The notes beneath the pieces were generated by a model that saw only the letters and a list, made by a program, of their open reading frames with translations, was not told the origin of the DNA and ran no database searches. Shown in pieces: positions 10,303 through 19,440 of a stretch of DNA of 64,000 nucleotides. This stretch comes from Diphasiastrum complanatum (taxonomy: Eukaryota; Streptophyta; Lycopodiopsida; Lycopodiales; Lycopodiaceae): positions 16,828,870-16,892,869 of the forward strand of contig CM055095.1 of assembly GCA_029204225.1 (NCBI GenBank). The letters are read 5' to 3'. Position 1 is the first letter of the stretch. Each line of letters starts with the position of its first letter. Position numbers and translations under genes: made by a program.

Positions 10303-12035
10303 GACTTGGTGAGGGAGATCACAAGTCAAAAGGAAGAGAAGTATGTGAAGTGTTCAAAGTAGGATGTACTTTGAATGATGTTTTTATGAACGATAGTGAG
10401 GAAGAATCATTATCATATGACTCATTACCTAAATCATTGAGTAGAAGTTCATGTTTGAAAAGAGAGAGTACTTCAATCACTCTTATGTTGAAGGTACTAA
10501 GGATTCTTTTCTTGGCTTCTAATATTCAAGAGTCTTCTACTTCTTATGGTGCAACTATCAAGAGGGAGGTTTCTAACTTTTGTGGTGCTAGCATTAAGAG
10601 GGAGTCTTGTGAAGGAAAGGGCAATGGAAGAGTGGTTCTTGGGAAGATCCAAAGCATGGATCTAACATCTCTTCATCAACTCAAAGCATTCTATGATTGT
10701 GGTGGATTGTTCATTCATGGTCAAGATGGCAAAAGGTTGGTTGAAGAAGACTACATGGAGCAACTCAAGTGGCAACTTCTTCAAGGCAAGGGAGATATCA
10801 TTGGTGAGCTTATTGAGGTTTGTTATAAACTCAAGAGGGCTGTTTTGATTAGGTTTGATACTCATCTTCACCTACTCTACTTCATGTTAAATGGAAATGT
10901 TGGAATCTATCTTTTGGTTTATGATGGTGGCATTGTTTTCACTAACTATAGTGAAGGGTCAAATTTGAGCATTGATGAGATCTTGTGGGATCTTAATCAT
11001 GTGTTTGAGAGGGAGTATCTTCAGAGTTTCAGATCTGAAGATGTTCACATATGCAAGATCTTTGATGTCTTATTGGAAGATCAAGAGGTTGATCTTGGAT
11101 TGCTTCATCAACACCAAGAGACAAGTGGCAATTCGAAGCTAGTGAAAAGCATCAAAGAAGAGACAAATGGTCAAGGCATTTTGGATCTGTTTTTACAGGT
11201 TCTTGAAGGTTCAAGTAAGGTCTTTGGAGCTGCAAGGAAGTGTCTTCTTACTCTACCTCACTTGCCTAATCTCATGTATGAACATTGTTATGTCAATGTG
11301 TTGAAATTGTCAAATTTCAATAAAACTAGTTCCATAGTTTTGCATCCTTTGGATCTTGGAGATGGAATAGTTATCATTGCTGGTTTGTATGATCAAGTAC
11401 ATGAATTCATTCAGATCTTGAAAGGTATTGAAGTGGTCAATATGTTTTCTTTTGAACAAAGTTCAAGATCTAGTATTCTAGTGTTGGCAAATTGGCAACT
11501 TGTTGACATTGTAGGATCAAGCGTTGTGTGCAAATCTTGTGGAGGTACTTCAAGTATTTCAAGTTCAGGTTTTGGTCATTCAAATGGAGTAGGGAACACA
11601 TCTTTTTGGCATTCATTCACTCAAAGGCTTTCATGGATTGAAGATCTACAAAGGCAAGGTGGTGATGGAAGTTCATTCATGGAGATACATGTTGCATTCA
11701 CTATATGTATAGTGAAATGTGGAGGAGGCATGCAAACACTTGTTGATCACTTTCATTTACAACTTGTTTGCTGCTATTTTACAGAGAAACCAGAGATGGA
11801 TACATGGAGGAATTCATTAATTGAGATTCTATGTTCTTTTACATGTACCATTTTTATGATTCTATGTAAAATTGATGTAAGAAATAGTGAAGCATCCTAT
11901 ATGGACACTATTATCTATATCAATTATGTTGTGTCCTATTTTGTACATATTAGGATCCTTGAGAAGAGATCTATTCTGATGATGGAGATCATTCTTAAGT
12001 TGGAACAAAGTAGTGTTGTAAAACTAGCAAGTTAA
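10299..12035 (+). CDS. Copia-1 ORF2, long ORF of unknown function lacking pol domains
   Basis: The intact frame of 578 residues starts at an ATG sharing ATGA with the gag stop; the frame also stays open 19 codons upstream. I find no protease, integrase, RT or RNase H motif. The C-terminal half (about residues 255-578, from 11064) is homologous to 62.7-63.5 kb in Copia-2. Shared anchors are EDQEVDL, SIKEETNGQGILDLFLQ versus SIKGEVIGKGVMDMFLQ, SSKVFGAARKC versus SSKVKEASRKC, and CKIDVRNSEAS versus CKIDIRNSEAS. The N-terminal part (GLFIHGQDGKRLVEEDYMEQ and following) has no counterpart that I recognise. The product is leucine- and serine-rich with no clear signal peptide. Function unknown. It could be a captured host gene fragment kept because it helps a non-autonomous element, or a non-coding filler that happens to be open. 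Confidence 0.7.
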   Translation: MRLGEGDHKSKGREVCEVFKVGCTLNDVFMNDSEEESLSYDSLPKSLSRSSCLKRESTSITLMLKVLRILFLASNIQESSTSYGATIKREVSNFCGASIKRESCEGKGNGRVVLGKIQSMDLTSLHQLKAFYDCGGLFIHGQDGKRLVEEDYMEQLKWQLLQGKGDIIGELIEVCYKLKRAVLIRFDTHLHLLYFMLNGNVGIYLLVYDGGIVFTNYSEGSNLSIDEILWDLNHVFEREYLQSFRSEDVHICKIFDVLLEDQEVDLGLLHQHQETSGNSKLVKSIKEETNGQGILDLFLQVLEGSSKVFGAARKCLLTLPHLPNLMYEHCYVNVLKLSNFNKTSSIVLHPLDLGDGIVIIAGLYDQVHEFIQILKGIEVVNMFSFEQSSRSSILVLANWQLVDIVGSSVVCKSCGGTSSISSSGFGHSNGVGNTSFWHSFTQRLSWIEDLQRQGGDGSSFMEIHVAFTICIVKCGGGMQTLVDHFHLQLVCCYFTEKPEMDTWRNSLIEILCSFTCTIFMILCKIDVRNSEASYMDTIIYINYVVSYFVHIRILEKRSILMMEIILKLEQSSVVKLAS

Positions 12036-12048
12036 GTTGAAGAGGGAG

Positions 12049-12695
12049 TGTGAAAATTGTCAACATTTCCTTGTCTAGTTTTAGGCCAAAATTGCTAAAA
12101 ATGGCACATAGTTTAGGATCTGACTTTTCACACGTGTGAAACAGGTCTAGATATTTTTAGTAAGTGTATTTTTTCAGTATGAAGAAGTGTCAAACTTCAA
12201 GACCTTCGAAATGAGTCCATTTTCATGTATTTTGGACATATATGCCAATTTTACCTATATAGGGCATATTTTAGGTAAGGAGGGTCTAGAGAGAGGAGAG
12301 AGAGTCATCTCTCTCAGCTATATATAGCAGGTAGGCCGTGGAGAAACAGGTTGGAGCAGATCCATTGTATTCATTTGCTTAATGAGAGATTTTTCTATTG
12401 GGTTCTCCTTCCATTGTTGGCATTGTGTAGTGATTGAGTTCAAGCTTTGTGTGTATGATCTTAGGTGCTTTCCAAAAGTGGTAGGCTGATGTATTATGGA
12501 CTGTATAATGCTATTTTGGGCCGCACTTGATGTTTATGGAAGTTTCCATTTGTGATAAATGCTTTTTGATCAAGTTCTTTGCATTCTAGGTAGCATAGAA
12601 TGTGTTGCCAATTCCTAGCTTATGTAGTTTGGAGTGCAAGTATTCAAGCCAATGATCTTGGAGTTTAGATCCACTTAGGATCTGTATTTTTCACA
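12049..12695 (+). repeat. Copia-1 3' LTR
   Basis: A 647-bp copy of the 5' LTR with one difference found by eye (T at about 12640). The G-box palindrome is at 12126-12141. It is followed by the TAAGA duplication at 12696-12700. Confidence 0.95.
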
Positions 12696-12700
12696 TAAGA
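12696..12700. repeat. Copia-1 target-site duplication, right copy
   Basis: TAAGA, identical to 7155-7159. Confidence 0.9.
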
Positions 12701-13469
12701 CATTCTGGTTAAACTGTGGCAATTCGTGAAAAACAAATTTTGTGATAAAGATTGGCGACAATAAGCACTTGGTTTTATGTAAGCGAACGAGGATCTACGC
12801 TTTTCCAAGTGACGATTGAAGATGCCAATGCAAAGCGGAGCGACATCGTCCAATATGAGTTCTAGTGGGTCCTACAACACATTAGGGGTGGGATGATGTT
12901 GGTTGCTTCTGACGAATTCCCAAGATACTTGGACAGAGCAACTCAAGAGCACCTCTCACCTTAGACCGAGGAGGTGTCTGAGAAGACGAGACTAACGAAG
13001 ACTGAGAGCTGAGAAATACTAGCTAGGAAAGACATGCAAGAACTGTGTAAGCCACATGGTGAATCCCGGAAGATGGAATGACCATGTAGGAACTAGTATT
13101 TCTAAGCAAATGTAATAAATGCAAGTAGACCCCTCTTAAAGAAAGTAGAGTGAGCCACCTTTTGATGGTGACCTCTAGTGGACAGCATTATTCCACTTGT
13201 AATTTGTGAAATGTGGAAATTCCACTAGGATGCCACCTAAGGAGCTCTCTTGCTTATTTAAGAGACTCCCTCTTTGTGAAGAGGAGCTTTTTGTGAATTG
13301 TATCAACTCCATGCTGAAATGAGAAGAGCCTTCACGAGTGTGGTGCATCCATTGAGCTCCTTGATCATGCTTGTTTCTTGAGTGATGCATTTATGATCTT
13401 GCCCTTTCCTCCTTTTGTGTGTGGTTGTGGACTGTAGAGTGGATTAGATTTGCTGCTTTCCTAATGAGG
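12701..13469. other. Right part of the spacer between inverted-repeat arms
   Basis: This continues the sequence interrupted by Copia-1. No gene is recognisable. A TTATTTAAGAG TATA-like box near 13255-13266, followed by CT-rich leader-like DNA, resembles a promoter or LTR, but I could not find a partner copy. Confidence 0.4.
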
Positions 13470-14054
13470 ATTAGTTTCTTTTCTTGTTTGTGGATTAATG
13501 TAGGAACCAGCATTCAGGTAAACTAAATAGGCTGGATCTATGGTGTAGTTCTTGCATATCTCTTTACAATCCAGTTCTTGATGTTCTTGGGATGTCCAAG
13601 AATCAAAAGACTGGTTGGTTTCTTGATTCTTGGACTTCTAACATGCTATAGATTAGTTCTTGATTCTTGTTTTGTCAATTATGCAAGTGTAGATCAGTGT
13701 TAGTATATTGTAGGCTCTGATTCAGTTCGTTTTTAGGAGTAGATAGCTGTAAAATCTACAGAATGTTCATTTGGGCTGTATGTCGATCTGTGAATGAACG
13801 TTCTTGGCTTGCATCTTGTTTAGAATGTAAGTGCATTCAAGAGAGACGACCCTGAGTTGTCCTGTGACAGGCAGGACAAAAATATACTACAACGACAATC
13901 TGTTCCCTTCTGTCTGGTTTGGCATTGTAATATCAAGAACACATATAACATATGCCATGAAGCCTGGTAATAGGCAAAAACGGTTCTGAGTAAGTAAAGA
14001 AACGCCTTAATAAGACCAACAAATCCTCTGGAGCAGGGGATCTGTCAACACTGC
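13470..14054 (-). repeat. Right arm of the ~585-bp inverted repeat
   Basis: Reverse complement of 5668-6250 at about 97 percent by eye. It ends outward near 14054, just before the gypsy gag remnant. It includes the tRNA-Asp-like block in reverse (about 13883-13896). Confidence 0.85.
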
Positions 14055-14129
14055 TATTATTCGTATGTCTGATTCACTCTTGTTCATTTAATTTCGCACA
14101 TTGGTTGAATTCTTGTTGAATGCTGCATT

Positions 14130-15665
14130 AATTTCTAAATGTAGGTCAGTAGTCCCTGACTACATTCTAGACAGCAGTAGCAGCAACATACTGGTATTTT
14201 GGACGTGGCTTCAACGATTGTGGACAATCCGAATACTTGTGGCCAGGTTCTTTACAGTTCGAGCATGAAGGTATAAAATCCGACCAGTTTTCATGGTTGC
14301 GGACAGTCGGGCAAAAAATGTCCTGGTTCACCACAACTATAACAGTTTACTGAAACAAGTTTATTCGAACTGGAAGCACCCACAAATTCTAGTGGGTTGT
14401 GTCTCTTTGGTGCAAACTTCGGTTTGCCTTGTTGGAATGGTGCTGTAGAAACTTGAACATAATTGGTAGTTGCATCATCTTGAAATATGAATAATACTTC
14501 CTGATAAGGATCTTCACCATACTTTACATTCACAGCTCTACATTCTTCTTTAGAATGTCCAGATGTATCGCATTTCGTACACCATAGTCCTAAATCCAAA
14601 GAAGAAGCTTTCGGTCTTTTGTTTGCAACTTCTAAAATTTGAACTTTCATATCGTTGTACTTCTTATTAAGATCAGCCATGTTACTTTTCCAAAGCTTTT
14701 CAACTTTAGAGGTCGTAGACTTGTCCTCATTGTTTTTACTATCTTCTTTTCATTTGGACTTTCGTTTCTTTTTGCGATCGGTATCATCAGTTTCTATGTC
14801 TAGTGAGTCACTGGAATCAGTTCAGAACTTGAAGAACTTGAACTAGATTCAGATTTAGATTCATCTTCACTGTCGCTGGAGTCATGCTTAGACTTTCGAG
14901 TTCGTCTAGTAGAATGCCTCTTACGTGCTAACTTGGAAGTCTCATAATTCTCAGCACTTGTTATGATTGTTGATAAAGAAGTCATGTCTCCTTGTCTACA
15001 GTATCGATCGATTTTCGGTGGTAGTCCTGCCAAAAACCACTTGATCTGCATTGCGACAGGGTACACACCAGTTAGCTTTCCAATCAGATTCTTTACTTTT
15101 TGTGTATACCTTCGAAGAGATTCTTTTTTCTTCTTCTAGACATTGTTAAGTCGTCCGAGAATTCTGGACGAATAACCAATTTCTCTAAACTGGTTTAGAA
15201 ATGCATCTTTCAGCAGTAACCAGGTGGTGACACGTCCTGGTTCAACTTGGCTGCACCATATGCATGCTTGCTATCTCAAAAGACCAGGAAAATTCCGCAG
15301 CTTATCTGCATCAGCACCTTCGTTGTTCGAGTTAGCAATCGACTCGTTGCCAGCAGCATTTGAAGATGTTCTTTTAAAATAATCATATTTGATCTTCGAG
15401 ATTGAGGTGAAACAAGAACCAGGGCCTCCAGGGCCTTCCATATTCGATTTTGGTTCCGGTTCAGGATCAGGATCAAGATCAAGATTTAGACTTCAGAACC
15501 TGGTTCAGTTGCAGCAGAAGCTTCATAAAGAGGATTTTCTAGTAGGTTTTCAGGATTAAAATTTAGGAAAGGTGATTTTCCTCTTTGCAAAGATTCCTGA
15601 ATTCTTTTGAAAAATTCTTCTCAAAGTTTCCGATATCTTTCTAGTTGAGCGGCTCTATCTGACAT
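14130..15665 (-). pseudogene. gag: Broken gypsy gag with three zinc knuckles (minus strand)
   Basis: On the minus strand, a start MSDRAAQLERYRKL at about 15665 leads into a gag-like region broken by several stops and frame changes. The middle part (15066 down to 14800) has WFLAGLPPKIDRYC, then a basic and Asp/Ser-rich stretch. The 3' part (14680 to about 14150) holds three CCHC knuckles: CTKCDTSGHSKEEC, CYSCGEPGHFLPDC and CSNCKEPGHKYSDC. The primer site lies only about 50 bp upstream of the start (15717-15734). Protease coding does not follow; the sequence stops near 14130, close to the inverted-repeat arm. The pol-like remnant next door lies on the opposite strand, so this is either an inverted piece of the same element or a different truncated copy. 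Confidence 0.8.
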
Positions 15666-15716
15666 ACACTGGGGATGGAAATGGATTTGTCAATTTGTAT
15701 CAACCTTATTTGGCTA

Positions 15717-15734
15717 TCCTTGGCAACGGCGCAA
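15717..15734 (-). other. Gypsy primer-binding site of tRNA-Asp type
   Basis: On the plus strand TGGCAACGGCGC (15721-15732) equals the 3' end of plant tRNA-Asp(GTC). The minus strand therefore reads a primer site with about one mismatch in its first 13 positions. An LTR end of the form ...TATACCA falls at 15740, six bases away. A tRNA-Asp primer is known for Athila-type gypsy elements. Confidence 0.75.
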
Positions 15735-15739
15735 AAAAT

Positions 15740-16300
15740 TGGTATATGTCGTGCTATACCAATCTAGATTTGCTAGATTTATGCAGTATTTATGTCGTTC
15801 CCCAAGGAGATAGCACCTAAAAGTTGTTAAATTGGTACAGTCCTGACTTATTTCAAATGAAATAGAGTCGAGAGTAAAATGGTTTTCAACAGACATTTTA
15901 TAAGTAACCAGTATTACTTTTGTTGTGGTGTGTAAATAAATTCCAAACAACAATCTTCCTCTATCAAACCGAATGAAAAACGTTCGGCAAATGAAATGTT
16001 ATCAGAGTAGCTCGCATGAATTACACTCTGACTTATTAAGTTGTCAGCAGGGATCTGTGTTATGTTCGATGTAGACGTGTACAAACAGACAAATAGTTAA
16101 TCTTATTCATGAACTAATGTGTTCTAGACAGAAGTCCTCAACAACTAAAGTCTAGTCATGGTTAAAGACTCAAGTAGTTTGCGAATATGTTAGAAACAAT
16201 TATCTTTGTTACTAACACGAATACAGATCAATAACTCAATTTCTCAGGCAGGGACTAGCAATTCACATGCATACATACTTCTCTATCCACAAGTAGATCA
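15740..16300 (-). repeat. Putative remnant of the gypsy 5' LTR
   Basis: The position next to the primer site implies an LTR running from 15740 upwards on the minus strand. Its far end is not visible and I found no second copy in the window, so the 16300 limit is arbitrary. Confidence 0.4.
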
Positions 16301-16973
16301 ATGTTGCCTGTGATTGCTGGGGCCTACTTGCAAAGCAAAGCAGGGGCCAAAAAAGAAATGTAAGAAAACCCTTTAAAACATAGGCATATCAATTTGCGCA
16401 TCCACATGTCATGCAAAAAAAAATTTAAATTGCAAAGAAACAAATGTCCTATAAATGAATTCTATTATCAGCCAAAACAATGCAAGTCAATGTTCAAGAT
16501 CATATTGGTGAGAGTAGAAGCCTAAAAAAGAAAACATGTGGAAAATGTTGGATGTTGGTCATACTCATAAAATTCAAATCCAATTAGTCTTACATTGACT
16601 TCTTCCCATTGAAATGGACCACTGCTCTCCATGATCAAGAGATTGGACATGGATATAGATATTAATAGCTTAGGACACACATGGAGATATTGATCCATAG
16701 ATCTTCAATGAATACAAATATGTGAAGGGATAGTTGCTGGAAATATTGTGGTGACAAAGTTATGAGATATAAAAGGAGAGGGGTGGATAGATATTTAATA
16801 GAAAGGTGATAATGATGTGAGGTGGTTAATATGTTCTCATTCTTGATGGTCAAGCAATTGGTTGTAATTCATCTCCCATGACACTGGCTATTCATTTGTT
16901 CCATGTCTAGCCGACATTTTCTATGCTACTTAAATGCATCAATGTCATTATAATTTATCACACCTTTCTCAGT

Positions 16974-16975
<2 letters not shown>
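16301..16975. other. Non-coding DNA upstream of the chitinase relic
   Basis: No coding signal recognised. It is AT-rich and may be the old promoter region of the chitinase pseudogene. Confidence 0.4.

Positions 16976-17040
<65 letters not shown>
16976..17040 (+). repeat. (AG)n microsatellite
   Basis: Uninterrupted AG dinucleotide run of about 65 bp, ending some 80 bp upstream of the chitinase pseudogene ATG, i.e. in its former leader. Confidence 0.95.
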
Positions 17041-17041
<1 letters not shown>

Positions 17042-17123
17042 GATCCTTCACTGTGTAGCAAAGCACCTGCAACAAACTCTCAACAAAGCCTCCTTGGTCT
17101 CCAACTTTATAGGTAGTAGCATG

Positions 17124-17492
17124 GATCGATGCCTGAGATTGAGCGCCTTGTTTTCAATGTAGCTCTTGCTCACGCAAGCATTATTGTGCTTGTGTGTGGT
17201 GGGTAGGCATCACAACAACAAATTAATAAGAGCAAGCAAAATAGGAGTACTTTCAGCTACAACAACTAGAGAAGAAGCATCTGTGGCTTCTCTCATAAGT
17301 AAGGACTTCTTTGAGCAGCTATTCACACATTGCAATGATGTTGTCTGCCCTGCACATGCATTTTTTTATCTATGAAGCATTTCTAACTGCAACTGCTACA
17401 TTCAATGGATTTGCTACCACCGGGGATGTGGTCACACAAAAAAGAGAGCTTGCCACATTTTTTGCTCAAATATCGCATGAGACCACACTATC
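17124..17492 (+). pseudogene. GH19 chitinase pseudogene, N-terminal part only
   Basis: An ATG at 17124 begins a hydrophobic signal-peptide-like segment (MDRCLRLSALFSM, then a TAG stop, then LLLTQALLCLCVVG). The mature start of a family 19 chitinase follows: [20 protein letters not shown], then after a frame change [20 protein letters not shown] and [16 protein letters not shown]. These match the GH19 N-terminus up to the SHETT motif, which carries a glutamate conserved in the family. There is no chitin-binding (hevein) domain before it, as in class II enzymes. Three lesions: an in-frame TAG in the signal peptide (17160-17162), a frameshift in the T-run near 17362, and loss of everything after SHETT, where gypsy sequence starts. 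GH19 enzymes hydrolyse chitin in defence; this copy cannot be functional. Confidence 0.85.
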
Positions 17493-18140
17493 TACATTCA
17501 AGCCAAGCCATTCACCATGAATTTTATTGTTATCAAATCACTCGGTTTGTCATCCTATTATGTGCTGATTGGACGACCTTGGCTTTATCAATCAAATGCT
17601 AGTGTACATTGGAAATCCAGAGAGCTAAGATTTCAGACTGGTGAGACCAATAACAGAGGTAAGCCAGCAGGACAAATCATAACCTGGAGTCGTGACAAAT
17701 ATGAAGGTGAAACTCCTTTGTCTGACACCAGTTTTACATCAGAAGAATCTTCGTATGCCCTGAATATTTTTTCCTATAAATCTGATATTGAAGTGCAGTA
17801 CTTTGAATGTTATGAGAATGCTGATGACGAAGAATTCTTCGATGCCTGCAACGATGAAGCTAATGTTTTGTATGAAGAAATTAACGTTGTAGACACAAAC
17901 TCGAAAGAGTCTGACGATTTGAGTGACGAATCTGAACACAAATTTGGTAACAAGAACCAGGTTGACGACAAGAAAACATCTATGGAGTCAACCATGCGCA
18001 AGATTTGTGCATGTTTCAAAGTCACTTGGAGAATCTGAGTTGGCAGAATTCACTAAACTATTAAAGGAGTATCAAGATGTTTTTGCTTGGTCGCTCGACG
18101 ATTTTAAGGGTATACCTGCAGAATTCAGAGTGCACTGAAT
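17493..18140 (+). pseudogene. pol: Gypsy protease C-terminus and protease-RT linker
   Basis: The junction with the chitinase lies near 17490. The sequence continues with FIVIKSLGLSSYYVLIGRPW, the last part of a retropepsin (the ILGRPWL-type block). An acidic linker leads into AEFTKLLKEYQDVFAWSLDD, the usual start of the gypsy RT region. The catalytic D-S/T-G part of the protease is missing. A TGA at 18136-18138 interrupts RVH-IDL, where a CGA arginine codon is expected. Confidence 0.8.
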
Positions 18141-19440
18141 TGATCTGAAGGAAGATGTTGTACGTGTTCGACAGAGACAATATCGTCTCAATCCTAAATA
18201 CTCTCTAATGGTCAAGGATGAACTTAACAAACACTTTAAGGCAGGTATAATCTATCCCGTCTTAAGTAGTGAATGGGTTTCACCCATTGTTGTCATCCCA
18301 AAGAAGAAGACTGGCAAAATACAAATATGCCAAGATTTTCGAAAACTCAATGCTGCCACTAGGAAGGACCATCATCCTTTGCCTTTTACTGATTCCATCC
18401 TAGATCATGTTGCTGGTCAAGAGCGTTACAGTTTCTGTGACGGCTTTTCTGGATATAATCAGGTGGGAGTGTGAAAGGGGGATCGCTCAAAGACCAAATT
18501 CATGACGGATGGGGCACTTATGCCTACAACAAAATGCCCTTTGGTCTTTGTAACGCTCCAGCGACTTTTCAGCGAATCATGATGTTAATTCTCGCTGCCT
18601 TCCTGAGAACTTTTCTCGAAATATTTATTGATGATTTTTGTGTGTACAGTGATATAAAGACACACCTGCAGAAGCTGAAATTAACATTGCAACAGTGTCG
18701 AGATACTTGTTTATCTCTTCATCCAGAGAAATGTTTTTTTGGTATGAAAGAAGGAATATTGCTCGGATACAGAATATCTAACAGAGGAATAGAAGTCGAC
18801 AAAGATAAATTCAAGCTTATAAAAAACCTTTTGATACCAACCAATTTGCGTGAACTAAGAGCTTTCTTAGGACAGGTTGGCTATTACAGGAGATTTATTC
18901 AAAATCATGTTTCTATTGCTGCCTCTCTTACACATCTACTGAAGAAACAAGTGGAATACTTGTGGACGAATGAACAGCAGAAAGCATTTGAAAATTTTAA
19001 GCAAAGGTTGATCAATGCTCCTATTCTGAGACCACCCAACTGGGCTATTTTATTTCACAGTTATGTGGATGTTTCTGCATTTGCTATTGGCGTCTGTCTA
19101 AGCTATAAGGATGACCAGAAGAAGGATCATCCCATCTACTATGTGAGTCGACAGCTCAGTGCATCAGAGAAAAATTATTCGGCTATAGAAAGGGAAGCAC
19201 TTGGCATGATTTTCACTGTTAAAAAATTTCGACATTATTTGCTGGGATATGCATTTATTTTCCATGTGGATCATTATGCTCTTAAGTATCTTGTAGATAA
19301 ACCAGATGTATCAGGATGAATTGCTTGATGGGTTCTACTTCTGCAAGAATTCACTTATCAAGTAGAGCTTCGTCAAGGAAAGTATCATACGAATGTTGAT
19401 TATCTATCGCGACTCAGCACTGAAAAAATTGAAGATCCTA
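18141..19440 (+). pseudogene. pol: Gypsy reverse transcriptase and RNase H, broken
   Basis: RT motifs in order: SEWVSPIVVIPKKKTGKIQI, CQDFRKLNA, then FCDGFSGYNQ (first catalytic Asp), MPFGLCNAPATFQR and FIDDFCVYS (the catalytic Asp pair in an F-I-D-D form of YxDD), then the LRELRAFLGQVGYYRRFI connection. RNase H follows: YVDVSAFAIGVCLSY, AIEREALGMIFTVKKFRHYL and FHVDHYALKYLVDKPD, with the expected Asp, Glu and Asp residues. Lesions: a TGA at 18472-18474, a one-base loss near 18505, and TGA codons at 19317-19319 and 19329-19331, the latter two at arginine positions. The relatives are plant Athila/Tat-type gypsy elements; the copy is inactive. Confidence 0.88.

Larger units (their letters stand above)
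7160..12695 (+). mobile_element. Copia-1: complete, young, non-autonomous Ty1/copia-type LTR element
   Basis: The element is 5536 bp long. It has 647-bp LTRs (7160-7806 and 12049-12695), which I find differ at one position (C near 7751 versus T near 12640), and is flanked by a 5-bp duplication TAAGA (7155-7159 and 12696-12700). The primer site TGGTATCAGAGC starts directly after the left LTR at 7807. A purine-rich tract (GAAGAGGGAG) ends at the right LTR. The interior encodes gag (8980-10302) and a second ORF (10299-12035) but no protease, integrase or reverse transcriptase, so mobility would need help in trans. LTR identity indicates a recent insertion. The gag is clearly related to that of Copia-2 at 60.1 kb. 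Confidence 0.95.
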
